A DNA stretch of 64,000 bases, from positions 54,797,452 to 54,861,451 of the forward strand of contig NC_063447.1 in assembly GCF_020379485.1 (NCBI RefSeq), read 5' to 3'. The notes below the pieces were generated by a model, which was not told the DNA's origin, made no database searches, and worked only from the letters and a program-made list of their open reading frames with translations. Made by a program: the position numbers and the translations under genes. Positions within the stretch are counted from its first letter, which is position 1. Each line of letters starts with the position of its first letter. The DNA comes from Brassica napus (Eukaryota; Streptophyta; Magnoliopsida; Brassicales; Brassicaceae). Below are positions 42,409-55,640 of this stretch, in pieces.

Positions 42409-44619
42409 CTGGGCCAGCCGCTGGGTTCTCGAGTAACTGGTATATGTCCGGTAAATTAGTTATGACTCCCATATTATAGCTCAGATCGACCTGAGACCAC
42501 TTTAGTTGGAAATATAACTCAATTTTATATGCTGTAGCAAAATATGAGCTTCACATCCTCTTATATGAGAACATCCCCTATAGAAGATAAAATGGGTTAC
42601 TAGAGCGGTCCATTGTGATCTATGTCGATAAAAAATGGAGAAGAAAAAAATCACAAAATTGTTGATGTTAACAAGAATGAAAAAGATAAAGATTTTTTTT
42701 ATCTCAATCTCATATTCCACAATGAGTAAGTAATCTCAGTTAATTTTGAACTATGCATATAAACTGTTGATGTTACAAATTTGATTTCTAAAAATCAATA
42801 ATCCAATTAAAGAGAATATTTGGCCTTAACCAATTTATTCATTGAGTTAGTAAATTATTAGCTTTTTGACCAAATTTAATTGATTTTGATGATAATACAA
42901 ATAAAAATCTATGAATTATATAAATAAAAGCTTACTGTAAAAATAGGTGATTGGACCAAAGCTCATATATCCAAACCCGAATCCAAATATGAACTCAATC
43001 GTGAGTCCATCTTATTTCCACTTGATTTGCTGCATGATTTAATATGAGGGCATTTTTTCTATCATTTCTCTAAAGTTTTTAATTTTTAGAGCATTGTTCA
43101 TAATATCCGTTATGACATGCCTATTAAGCAAATAACTTTTTTAAAAGACCATTTTCTTTTATTTATTTTTTAAAATTCACATATAAGTCCATTATGTTAT
43201 AAAATTTCTTGGGCTATATCTATATTTCTCATGATCCAGTTATTTTATCAGAAATTTCAAAATTACCTAAACTTTTATTTAAATGAATTCTAACTTTTCG
43301 AACTATGGATAAAATCATTTGCAATATCATCTAATTTCTTGTGGCTCAGATTATTTCTAATTTAGCTAAAAGTTTCATCATAACTCTTTTCATTTTTGTA
43401 TTCACACAAGCAAGAAAACAGTTAAAAGTCCTAAGACATTTTTTTTTCTACAACCTTTTGTTCATAACACATCTCTTATTGGTTAATTAATGTATAAATT
43501 TAGTTTTTTTTTTCGCTTTAAAAGAGATGCACAGCACTACAAAAAAGGTTACATCATCGAGTATTTTTTTCTTAAAGTAATAGCAACTCCTAAGTTAGTT
43601 TACCTTTTTAGAGCTTTGAAATTTATTTAAAAAAAAAATCTCACATGAAGAAAGGAATATTGATAAAGAAATAAAAAAAAAATGACTTTAGAGAAAGCAA
43701 GTGAATGGGACGGACGGTGACCTTCGAAAACCTATATACATGAACCGTAGCGAATTGTTGCGAACTAAAGTGTAAAGGTTACAGAAGAAAACTATTTTTT
43801 TATGGCTAGCCTTGTTGCTCTTAATGTTTAAATATATATTCCATCACTTTGTTAATGTATAATGAAGTAAATATTATAAAAAAATTGTACGTATGTCACA
43901 CATTAATCATAGTGTATCATCCATGATATGCCTCTAAAAAATCATAGCATATCATTCATGATATGCCACAAAGTGCTGGTCTATTAGTATGCAGACTTTA
44001 AGAATCAAAATAATGTGAATTTAAAAACAATTCATTACACTTCACTTTTTAACCACGTGAATATGAGTCAATGTTTTAGACCTCATTTGAATATTCGGAA
44101 AAAGAATCCATTCATGGATTACACTTCCAATTAGAAATTAGTTTAGATCTTTTTATAAATATGAAATGAGATACCTCTAAATTAAAAAAAAAAAAGATAA
44201 AATCATCCATGATATGCATAAAAAATGGCGAAAAATAAATATTATATATGATCCAGAGGCATCTCCTTTTTATTGGGGAGGGGGGGGGGGGGGGGGGGGG
44301 AACTTATTTAGCAATTATATGTTGTTAATTACTTAATAACTCTTAAGATTTTGGCATAAGTAACAAATCGACCACTGGATAAAGATGAGGACTTCTAGTC
44401 TACGTCGACAAGTAAACTGAAAGATGTGAGGAAGGGTTGGTATAAGTAAACTATAATTTTACCTTTTACATCCATCAATAGCTCTAAAATTGATAATTTT
44501 ATCATCTTATAAAGATAGGGTTTTGTCTTCATTAACTATATTAAATTATAATAAGTTATATGTTTTAATATTAAATTTTCAAAATTTCTGATGTAGAAAC
44601 ATTAACAAATCTTTTTAAT
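42409..44619. other. AT-rich intergenic with simple repeats
   Basis: No gene seen. Notable are a 35-bp tandem pair around 43906-43975 (atcatccatgatatgcc / atcattcatgatatgcc), a G run of more than 20 bases at about 44277-44301, and an isolated CACTACAAAAAA at 43535 without a partner end. Confidence 0.5.
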
Positions 44620-46304
44620 CATAAAAACCTATACCACTTTGGGTATTGGATGGTCATACTTCAGAGGTGGAAACCTATCATTTCGGAAACTTTCCCATCT
44701 CTCATACCCTTCTGGATCCGGATCAGGGGACTGCCTCTTCACTTTTGGCAAGATGACTTCATATGTAACATAGGAAAGGAGTTAGGAACCCTAGAAAAAC
44801 ATGAGCTGACTAAGACATCAGCGAGAGTTCGAGTTCTTGTGGATGGTCTCAAGCCCCTCATCAAGGAAAATATCATTGAGTATGAGTCTGGAGAGGAAAG
44901 TAAAATTACCTTTGAGTATGAAAATCTGGAAAATCACTGCACAAGATGTCTACTACTCTCTCACAAGAGTGAGCACTGTCCTTCTTTCGGAGCTGCAATG
45001 GGCGCCTCCCCACTCCCTGATAGAAAGCTAAGTTTTAATGATCCAACCACAGAGGTATCTCAACCCTTTCAAGCAAGGAGACATTCACCTAGGAAAATTG
45101 CTGATAACAAAGGGAATGAAAGGGTACAAGAGTTCAACTACAGAATTGATAGACATGAAAGGAACTTTGGAGAAAGAGTTAGTACTAGACATACCAGAAA
45201 CCCTCCACCTGTGAGAGATCACTTTGTTGAGTTGCCTCTCCATCAACGAAAAGGAAGAGAGGATATTGGAAAACAAATAGGTTACTCTTCCCCCCCCCCC
45301 CCCCTTACACTAAAGGGAGAAGACACCACCCGTATGAATCCACACATAGGAGGCCTTTGTTTCCCCAGAAAGAGGGGCGGGTATGGAGACAAAAGACATA
45401 CCCTGCAGAAGAGCAGGAGGTGAATTCACCAGTCACCTATCTCCGTCGTCAGGCAGTAGAGTCAAACCTACAACAGGAAAATGGGGAGATTGCTGTGATT
45501 GGTAACCAGAGCCAGACAAGAGAGCAAATCTTACAGGATATCGACAAGGCAACTCAGCTGTACCTTAGTTGTGATGACCCAACGGAGGCTGCAGCACGTC
45601 GACTCAGAGTTCTAGCGGGGGATGCATCTGGACAAGTAGAGGAAACGGTTACAACCATGCTAGCAGGAAGTGACCCTCAGGCAGATGATTCACATAAAAC
45701 ACATCCTTTAGGTACTAGTTCTCAAGTACAGTCTAGGGACCTGATAATGGAAGAACTGCAAAATGTTACCCTACAATACCTCAGTTGTGCTGATCCTGCG
45801 GAGGCAGCAGCAAGAAGACTTAGAGTCTTAGCAGGCGATGCACAAGGGCAAATGGAGGAAGTTGCAGCCGACATTTTAGCAGCAAACACACCCCAAGCAG
45901 CAGCGGGGATTGGTATGGTTGAGCAACGAGACGTGATCGTTACACCTATAAGAGATAATGATCAAACAAAAACTACCCAAAATGACCAGCCTCAGGAAGA
46001 GCTGATGCAGAGGAGTGAGTCTGATGGGGATATCCCTCCTAGGAGGAGAAGAATAGTACCTGCAAGATTCAGATCACCGACAGTCAGTTCCAGCATCCTG
46101 AGGGGAGCAAGCTCTAAGAAAAGGAATCTAACAGGAAAGATGAACTCACCTGCTAGGAGGAATAATGGGAGACACCCTAGTGCCCGTACCAAAGCTGCAA
46201 ATGAAGGAACTTCCCGACAAGGAGGCAACCCACAGATCAACCTGATCCCTGCAACAAACAAAAAGAAGGAGGATTTTCGGGTTGCTCCACACCCGGCTCC
46301 TTAG
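44620..46304 (+). pseudogene. LINE ORF1 (DUF4283 and CCHC), frameshifted, 5'-truncated
   Basis: The frame is already coding at 44626 (YHFGYWMVILQRW), inside DUF4283. The CCHC knuckle CTRCLLLSHKSEHC lies at 44938-44979. The frame shifts at the 15-base C run 45290-45304; the next frame continues to TAG at 46302. The C-terminal half contains an internal duplication of about 50 residues (45537-45683 and 45747-45902) sharing AAARRLRVLAGDA. The tail is Arg/Ser-rich. ORF1 proteins bind LINE RNA. Confidence 0.85.
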
Positions 46305-46312
46305 TCATAGCT

Positions 46313-49300
46313 AGCTGGAACTGCTGCAATTTGGGGAACACCGCAACAGTCCAGCGGTTGAAGGAGATAAACAGAAGGAACAAACCAGACATTATCTTCT
46401 TAACGGAAACCAAAAACCCCGATGAGAAAATCCTAAAAGACCTCCAGTGGTTGAACTTAGAGAAGTTTTTTACAGTACCTCCGGAGTCGCCAGGGCGGGG
46501 AGGACTATTCCTCTTTTGGAAAAAGGAAGTTACTCTCACTGTGATCGCGTCTACAAAGAACTATATTGACACACTAATCTCGAACAAAGGGGTATCTTTC
46601 CACACAATGTTTGTTTATGGTGAGCCAGATCAATCAAAGAGGCAGGAGGTTTGGAACAACCTCTCAACACTACACGGAGATAACTCGACACCTTGGTTCC
46701 TCACAGGTGATTTCAACGAAATCATAGACAATTCAGAGAAGTGTGGGGGGGCCTGAGAGAGCGGAAGGCTCTTTTTGTGCTTTCAGAACGTTTCTATCTA
46801 AGCATGACTTATTTGACTTGAAGCATTGTGGAAGTTTTCTATCTTGGAGAGGGAAAAGGCATACTCACCTGGTCCAATGTAGACTAGACAGAGCTCTATG
46901 CAACACTGAATGGTCAGACCTTTTCCCTTCCTGCCGCAGTCAATATCTCCGATATGAGGGGTCTGATCACCGGCCCCTAATCTCCTTCCTGGATACGAGA
47001 AAAAGAGGGGTAATGGAATTTTCAGATTTGACCGGAGGTTAAAAGATAATCAAGAAGTGAAAGAGATTGTCAAAGAACTTTGGGAAAGAAATGCTCATCT
47101 TCAGGTCGAGGAAAAGTTGTCTATCTGCAGAAGAGCTATCTGAAGCTGGTATAGGACTTTCCAAGAAAATAGTAGACAAGCTTTAGAACAACTGGGGAAA
47201 GAGTTAGATGAAGCCATGTCAAGCTCCATTCCCAATGACTCTCTCATCCGGGATATCAATGCAAAACTTCTAAAGACCTATAAAGAGGGAGAGAACTTTT
47301 GGAAGCAAAGAAGTAGGCAATTATGGCTATCATTGGGAGATGCAAATACTGACTATTTTCAGGCAACCACCAAAGGGAGAATAACAAAAAACAAGCTAAC
47401 AGTCCTAGAAGATGAAGATGGATTACCATGCTATGAGGAAGAGCATATTGCAGAGGTCATTTGCAACTACTACTCCAAGCTGTTCACGTCTATACCAGCT
47501 GAAGGTTCTCAAACAGTTCAGGAAGCTCTAGTGCCCTGCATCACAGAGAAACAAAATGAGATGTTGATCGAACTTCCCTCTAGTAAGGAGATAAAGGAAG
47601 CAACCTTTGCCATTCATCCGGATAAAGCTCCAGGGCCCGACGGATTCTCCGCTGCCTTTTTCCAGTCTAACTGGGATATCACAGGTCCAGCCATCATCCA
47701 AGAGATTCAACAGTTCTTCTCAACCGGAAACCTTGCAAAATCAGTAAATCATACGTATGTGAGATTAATCCCGAAGAATCAAGAGACAAAAGGAGCAGAG
47801 GACTTCAGACCCATCGCACTATGTAACATTTACTATAAGATCATTTCGAAGTTGCTATCTCTACGACTAAAAAAGGTCCTCAGTCCTATCATCTCAGAGA
47901 ATCAATCCGCCTTCATCCCCGGAAGATCAATCACAGATAACGTCTTGATTACTCATGAAGTTCTGCAGTATCTGAAGACTTCTAAGGCTACAAAACGATG
48001 TTCTATGGCTGTGAAAACAGATATGTCAAAAGCTTATGATAGGATTGAATGGAATTTTGTGGAACAAGTCCTGACAAGACTAGGCTTTCACAGTAAATGG
48101 GTGGAGTGGATTTTGGAATGTATCTCGACAGTAACCTATTCCTATTTGATCAACGGCAATGTATATGGCCTAGTCAAACCTAGCAGAGGAATCAGACAGG
48201 GAGACCCCTTGTCCCCATATATTTTCATCCTATGTGGAGAAGTTTTATCAGAGTTATGCAAAAATGCAGCAAAAGATGGATCTCTACAGGGCATTAGAGT
48301 GGCGAGAGGGTGTCCAAGAGTGAATCACCTTTTGTTTGCAGACGACACAATGTTTTTCTGCCATGCAACGCCAACTTCTTGCCAGTCTCTGGTCAAAATC
48401 CTAGCTAAGTATGAAGCTGCATCAGGGCAACAAATAAGTAAGGCTAAATCAGCGGTTACTTTCTCCAAAAGAACCCCCTCAACAGTAAAGGAAGAAGCCA
48501 AAACCATCCTGGGGATTATAAAGGAGGGAGGAGAAGGGAAGTACCTTGGAGTTCCTGAACATTTTGGTCGAAGAAAACGAGATTTATTCACTGCCATCGT
48601 TGATAGAATATGCCAACGAGCTGCTAGATGGTCTACCCGGTGCCTTTCCAAGGCAGGAAAGCTGACAATGCTGAAATCCGTTCTTACTGCTATACCAACC
48701 TACACGATGTCATGTTTTGAACTTCCGGTTAGTATGTGTAAAAGAATACAATCGGCCCTTACTCGTTTTTGGTGGGATGGACCAGACAACAAAAGGAAGA
48801 TGAGTTGGGTCGCGTGGAACAAACTAACGAAGTCAAAAGCAGAGGGAGGCCTTGGGTTGAGGGATATTCAGCTATTTAACCAGGCTCTACTAGCTAAGAT
48901 TGCGTGGAGAGTAATTACAGTTCCAGATTGTCTACTAGCAAGGATCCTTAAAGGAAAATATTGCCACAATCAAAGCTTTCTAGAGGTGGAGTTACCTTCA
49001 GTGTGCTCACACGGGTGGAGGGGGATTATACATGGCAGAAACTTGCTCCGGGAGAACTTAGGAAAGGCAATTGGGAATGGCACGTCGACAAGGGTGTGGA
49101 AAGACTCCTGGATATCCCTTGATGAACACATTAAGCCCTTTGGACCTATTCAGGAGGAAGCAGTAGACTTAAGAGTGTCTGATTTGCTTACAGATGATCG
49201 CAAGTGGAATGCGCAGAGAATTAAAAGATTCCTACATGAGTTTGCTGAAAGAATCCAATGCATCAAACCCAGTCGAAGTGGAGCAGAAGATAGATTCATC

Positions 49301-50326
49301 TGGCAACCTCTCCCGTCGGGGATCTACTCCACACGATCAGGCTACAACTCTATGATAAACTCCTCTCAACGTTGCAATGTGAGCCGACCAATTGCTGAGT
49401 TCGACTGGATAAAAGATATTTGGTCCACTTCATGTTCCCCCAAGATGAGAATGTTCTTATGGTCTATGGTGCAAGAGGCCTTACCCTTGGTGGAAAACCT
49501 ACAACGGAGGGGCATTAATGTTGACGTTAAATGCCCAAGGTGCAAGAGTGATGAATCTGCTATTCATACCTTTTTCATGTGCCCCTTTGCGAAGAAAGTA
49601 TGAAGTAAAATTCCCCTTAAAGAAGCAGTTCACATAGCTGCCACCGAGAACCTCAAATCAGTTATGGTCCGATTCCGCTCAGTGGTGTGTCTACCACCAT
49701 CTGGAGTACCAAACGCCATACTCCCATGGGTGTGTTGGTCAATATGGAAAGATCGAAACTCTCTCATCTTCGAAGGGGAATGCGCACAACTTGAAGAAAT
49801 CGCAACCAGGGGTATTGCTTTAGCAAGAGAATGGAACGAAGCACAATTTTCAGATATTAAAGTGCAGAGAACCCTTACAACGGTGCAGAACAACAGATCA
49901 AGAGGCCTTCCACAACCTAATCATCGGGTCTCGATCTGTATGACAGACGCCTCATGGGATGCGGCTCGGTCTAGGGCAGGATTAGCGTGGATCCTGAAAG
50001 GACCTTTGAGCCAGGATGTAAGGAGAGACGCCATGGTACAGAATTTTGTCAACTCGCCACTGGTAGCAGAGGCATTAGCAGTCAGGGAGAGACTCTATAC
50101 GGCTGCAAATCAGGGGATCTCAAATCTCTGGATTGGCTCCAACAACTTAACGCTCATTGGGGCAATCACCAACAAGACACAGAGGAAAGAACTGCTGGGA
50201 ATCATCAAAGACATCCACAATCTCTCTTATGTTTTTGTTTCAGTCGATTTTTTTCATGTTCATCGTGAAAACAACGAGGAGGCTGATGCGCTGGCAAAAG
50301 TCATCCATAGAAACTCAATTATGTAA
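46313..50326 (+). pseudogene. LINE ORF2 (endonuclease, RT, zf-RVT, RNase H), broken
   Basis: It starts right after ORF1 with SWNCCNLGN, an apurinic-type endonuclease: LTETK, GDFNEI and later SDHRPL. The frame shifts at a G7 run (46744-46750) and again near 47010-47040, then hits TGA at 47141. A long open part follows (47144-49603): RT with APGPDGF, YDRIEW, RQGDPLSPY and FADD (48335-48346), then the thumb and zinc region (CPRCKSDESAIHTFFMC). TGA at 49601 is again at a usual Trp. The same frame goes on to RNase H (MTDASWD, ADALAKV) and ends at 50326. All domains are present, so decay is moderate. Confidence 0.9.
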
Positions 50327-50397
50327 CGGATCCCTTTATGGGTTGGGCCTCGTTTTTTTGCCCTTTCTATTGAAGTATTTCAGTGACAAAAAAAAAA

Positions 50398-53200
50398 TTA
50401 ATCCTTCATAGATATTACTTTCTAGGAATATATATATTAATATATATAACTCTTTTTTTTTTGTAAACTTATATATATAACTATTTACAAAGACAGTTTT
50501 GGTTTGGTTCATTATCCCTCATAAAAGAGTGTGAAGAATATAATTATCGCTATATAAACTTGGATTGTACGTACGGTTTGAGAAACACATGCATTCGTCT
50601 GCAAGAACGTTTCAGAAAAAAGTCAAATAAATTAAGCTATGTTCTTAGTTCCACATGTAATTTAGGACAATTCTCTTAGATAGTTTTTTTTTTAAAAAAA
50701 ATTTGTCACCAAAATAATCTTTAAAAAAAATGACCAAAATAATTTTTTTTTATTTTGGAAATTTTAATTTTAATTTTTTTGTTTTTTAAATTTTGAAACT
50801 CCACCCTCAAAATCACATTCTTTAAAACACCATTATCAATGATATGAGAAAGAGGTTTTCAAAAAATGATTAGTTGATAATTAAAACAAAAGTGATTGAT
50901 GAGGTTCAAATACCCATCCAATAAATTCTCAAAGGAGCAACTAATCAACTTTTGAGATTTTCTTCCTCTAAATATTTTTTAATTCTAAACTCTAAGTCTA
51001 GATTAATTAATCTGAATATATATATATATATATGGGGTAAGAAGGTTAAATCAAAGAAAAAATTATTATGGTAGCCATTTTTAGTTTATTTTTACTAAAA
51101 TAGCTTTGAAAAGGTAATCAAAAGAAATTTTATTAATTATGTTATGAATTGACAGTTCTCTCATGTATGTAGTCTGTAGATGTTAGCTAATAATCTATTC
51201 CCTTTGTTTTCTTACGTAAATAATTTTAGATGAATGCACAAAGATTAAAAAAATTATTATTTATTATTAAAATCATTTGATATATAAATTAGATATAGTC
51301 AAACCAATCATAAATAAGTCTATATTATTTGATTAGTCACATTATACCTAATAAAAATAAAAATTACATAGAATAATGAAAACTACTTATATTTTGAAAT
51401 AAACAAATTTTACTTAAACTATTTATAATATGAAACAAAGAGAGTATACATTGATGATTGGATACTTATGACAGAATTGCACGTAATTTTAAAAAGTAGA
51501 CTAACGTGCATGAACTAGTTAAAATAACGTGTACTCCTATTATTTAAGGAAAATTAGGTGAAATAACCACCCAAAAAACCATAATTTATTGTCTAACCAA
51601 AACCGCTCCCTCTCTCTTCTTTCTTCTTTCTATCCCTCTACTCTTTTTCTATAAAACTAATTTCACTTTTGTTTTGGTTATATAACAAATAAGCCCATTA
51701 TTTAATGTCAAAACCAGTTAATCTGTAGTCTGCACAAGAAACAAAGTAATCTAAATAAATACATGATGACTGGATACTTTTAAAAAGTAGGTTCTCTTTG
51801 TTATGTTTTCGTTTTAAATTCAATAGGTTTTTATATGTGGAGTCTTTGTCGACTTGTGAGATATCCATAAAAAACCTGAATTTTAATAATTAGGATACCT
51901 GTTTTGTCGCTATATCCTTCCTAGATTCTTAATAATCTGTCCACTATATACTGATATTTATTATAAAGCATCAATTGTTGACATTGACTAAGAAAAAAAA
52001 AGTGAATCTTCAGTGTGGTATCAAAATGGTTGTCCCATGTAGGCTCAAAGGGTCGATATATGAATGTATAGAATATAAACATGTACATTTTTTGATAAAG
52101 AATATAAACATGTACATGCATGTGCCAACTAATTGAATAATATTAAAATACACTTGCTCTGTTTGTGAAAGTAAATTACACTTGCTATTCTTTTGAAGTG
52201 TATCACATGATTCACATCTATCAAGGATGGACAAGAAAGCAGTGATCCGATCCAAATTTCGACTAAAACAATATTTCAGCGAGATAATTAAATTTAAAGA
52301 TCAGATAATTACACTTGTGGTTTTTACATGTTTCTAATTTATTTTACTCACTTCATCAATCAGAGGTTGTAATCATGTAATTTTGTTGTCTTTGATATAG
52401 TATTGCATTGTAGAGTACTTTTAAGTTGTATGTGTCATGTTTTCCATACTTTTTTTGAGTAATTTCTTAGATAAATTGAGCTTTGGAAGAATTTGGAACT
52501 TGATAAGGGAAATAAACAAGAGCAAAAGAAGACATAAAATAAAAGTTCAAAAAAAGACGGACAGAAAAATAAATAAATGGATGTGACAACTTCTGTGAGG
52601 CTTCATAGCGGTCCGCACCGTCCGAGACAATATATACACAGGCCGTATAACCCGACTATCGATCACTGCAAAGCTACCCTATCTTTTATTTTTTTGGATC
52701 CGACCCGGTATAAACCAAGTCGACGCCATTAGTTTGTAATACTATAAGATTTAAAAGAACACTAAAACTTTAATTCTAGTTTTTCTAAGTTAAGAACTGA
52801 TCTAAACACATGCCTTAAGCTTGCTTTGAATATTTTACTAATCACTGCCAATTAGCTAATAACTATTAATTCATTAATTATTTCTTGTCATTTGTTTTTG
52901 ATTGTTTTTGTTTTGCATTTTCTCATGTGTGATTGTTGATCTATAAGTTAAGGGTTTAATAGATAAGGCCGAATTGATGATTGATAAATAATATTTAGGT
53001 CTAGATCCCTTGAGAATTCCTGATTTGAGATAGGACTTGATCATTTAGACTTTATACAATATGAATATCACATCTGAAAGGTGTGAGATATGATCGAAAG
53101 CAATTTTAAATAAGTGTTTCTACCTTAACAAATAAACTAGATTTTGACCCACGTTTTAAGAGCGCAGGATTAATTTTTATACATAAAATTGTTAATTCAT
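50398..53200. other. AT-rich intergenic, no feature seen
   Basis: No gene or transposon terminus was recognised; short poly-A/T tracts and a TA run at about 51018-51032. A palindromic gacccacgttttaagagcg near 53145 resembles words found in other Brassicaceae repeats but is not assignable. Confidence 0.45.
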
Positions 53201-53551
53201 TTGTTAGTTCATATTAGGAACGACAAATCTATTTTTTCAGTCTGTTTTGTACTTAATAAATACTTTACATATTTGATGGAATAACCAGTAAAAACTGTAA
53301 CTCTAAAAACATGTAATTGTTGATATATATATAGATATATGTTTTTTACTTTACCAATCCAAAACCTATGAACCAAAACTTCGTCAAAAATCATTGATAT
53401 ATATATATATATGACTATTATTTTATAAAAATTTTGTTAGTTCATAATAAAAGTAACAAATATATTTAACCCATTTCGTACTTAATAAAAAAACTGCTTA
53501 TTCAATGGAATAACACGTAAAAACTGTAATTGTAAAGATATGCAATCGTTG

Positions 53552-53595
<44 letters not shown>

Positions 53596-53645
53596 TTTCT
53601 GTTTTATCTGTCCAAAATCTATAAACTAAAACTTTGTCAAGACCG
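53201..53645. repeat. Tandem duplication, 233-bp period
   Basis: Unit a (53201-53433) and unit b (from 53434) both start ttgttagttcata and share gtacttaataaa, gaataac-cgtaaaaactgtaa, a TA microsatellite and aaactttgtcaa/aacttcgtcaa. The units have diverged noticeably. Unit b contains the expanded (AT)n(GT)n tract. Confidence 0.78.
53552..53595. repeat. (AT)n(GT)n microsatellite
   Basis: About 14 AT followed by about 8 GT dinucleotides, within the second unit of the 233-bp duplication. Confidence 0.92.
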
Positions 53646-53908
53646 AAAATATATAGAAATAAATGAGTGAATTGGATTTTAATTTTGAATACAAAAATAT
53701 AATTTAATGGTGATGATATATTTCATGTGATAGGAATAATAGATGGAGATGGTGTGTTATAGTAGGAGAGAAATGTTTTTGGTTCAACATATAGAAATAC
53801 TTCTCATTAATAAAAAGATGATTCGACCTTCCTTCGTGCTGTAATAATTCTAAGATATTCTTAGTTTTCTACATTTATCCTTATAATCACTTTTAAATAA
53901 TTGTTTTC

Positions 53909-55640
53909 CATAATTAGTATTATATACATTAGATGAATCTCAATATAATTAATTGTATTCAAACAACCTGGACCGAATTCTGTAATAAGGTTATTTTTGA
54001 TACAAATATCTTAATCCGTTTCAGTTACATTTGCTATTTAGATTTTTTTAGGTTCCTATAAATCAGAACCAAACTCATTCAGACCTAGAAGGATTCAACT
54101 CAAAACCCACAAATTTATAATATTCAAGCAGGGTCTAATTTCAAAAAAAAAAAAATGATATCCGAAAAAAATAACTCATATCCAAATGCATAGCCAATAT
54201 TCATGTCTAACTGACTTTATAAACTAATAAAAATGATTGTTTCTAGGTGTTTGGCTAAATTAAGTGAAATAGAAAGAGTTTTTTTATTTAGCAAAATAAT
54301 TATATGGAGTGAAAATTAAGTGACAATAAATGTAATATATTTTTATTATTTTGATTTAAGTTATTATTTTATTTACAAAAACATGTCTTTGAATTATGTT
54401 TTTGGCTATGTAATTTTCCACCTATTGAAATTAAAATTCAAAAAAAAACAATATTTTAGTAAAACAAACTAAACCGAACGTTTAACCATATTCAAATCCA
54501 GTTATTTTACGTTATTGATTTTATAATTGGCACAAAGTTAATGTTGATTAACTAATAAATAAAAATCTGCACTATTATTATTATTGTAATATAATTAATG
54601 ATGTGATGTATTGTTAAGGTAATATAATTAATGAAATTGTTAAACTGAGTGAAATATGGAAAGACAATTAATGTAATTATATTAATAAAATTACTAAAAG
54701 GACACTATTCTTTTTTTTATACTAGTATTAATGTCCCCAAATAATATAATTACTAGAGATTGACCCGCGCGGGTCTTATATTTTTGTAAATTGATATTTT
54801 TTTCATAATTAGTGTCATATATTTTAGATGTGTCGTAGTATAACTAATTGTATTCAAAAGATCTCGACTAAATCAGGTAATATGATTATTTTTGGTACAA
54901 ATATACGAATCCGTTTTAGATACATTTTTTATTTAGATATTTTTAGGTTCCTATACATCAGAACCGAACTCATTCAGACCCAGAAGAATCCAATTCAAAA
55001 CTCACACATAAATTTATGATATTCAAGCGGGCCTAATTTCAAAAAAAAAACATGATACCTGAAAAGAATAACTCGTACCTAAATGAATAGCCAATGTTCA
55101 CGCCTAACTGATTTTATAAACTAATAAAAATTATTCTTTTTATGTGTTTGGCTAAATTAAGTGAAATAAAAATAGTTTTTTTATTTAGTAAAATAAGTAT
55201 ATGGGGTGAAAAAATAAATGACAATAAATGTAATACATTTTTATTATTTTGATTTAAGTTATTATTTTATTCACAAAACATGTCTTTAAATTATGTTTTT
55301 GGCTACGTAATTTTCCACTGATTGAAACTAAAAAACTTTTTAGTAAAACAAACTAAACCAAACGTTTAACCGTATGCAAAACCCAGTTATTTTACATTTT
55401 TGATTTTATAATTGACACAAAGTTAATGTTGATTAACTAATAAATAAAAATCTGCACTATTATTATTATGATAATATAACTAATGATGTGATGCGTTGTT
55501 AAGGTAATATAATTAATGAAATTGTAAAATTGAGTGAAATAAGTAAAGACAATTAATATAATTATATTAATGAAAATACTAAAATAACAGTATACCTCTT
55601 TTTTATACTGTTATTTATGTTTTCAAACAATTATCATTTA
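53909..55640. repeat. Tandem duplication, about 895-bp period
   Basis: Unit 1 from 53909 and unit 2 from 54804 both start cataattagt. They share ttaggttcctata, tcagaacc-aactcattcagac, gtgtttggctaaattaagtg, gacaataaatgtaata, and aaaatctgcactattattat in the same order. Identity looks roughly 85%. The junction carries gacccgcgcgggtc (54762-54775), a 14-bp palindrome. No coding capacity. Confidence 0.82.

Larger units (their letters stand above)
44620..50397 (+). mobile_element. LINE (L1-type) with ORF1 and ORF2, decayed
   Basis: About 5.8 kb ending in an A-tail (50388-50397). It holds ORF1 (nucleic-acid binding) and ORF2 (endonuclease, RT, zinc region, RNase H) in normal plant L1 order. The 5' end is cut inside the ORF1 DUF4283 domain. 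No convincing TSD was found; only ttaatc recurs at both sides. Frameshifts near homopolymers and two in-frame stops make it defective. Confidence 0.9.

Noticed and set aside
43535..43546. CACTACAAAAAA resembling a CACTA terminus
   Set aside because: No inverse partner, TSD or subterminal repeats nearby; too short to support.
46331..46756. LINE endonuclease segment as a separate gene
   Set aside because: It is the first piece of ORF2; sequence resumes in another frame right after a G7 run.
44620..50403. TSD for the large LINE
   Set aside because: Only the 6-bp ttaatc recurs at both borders, too short for a LINE TSD, and the 5' border is itself uncertain.
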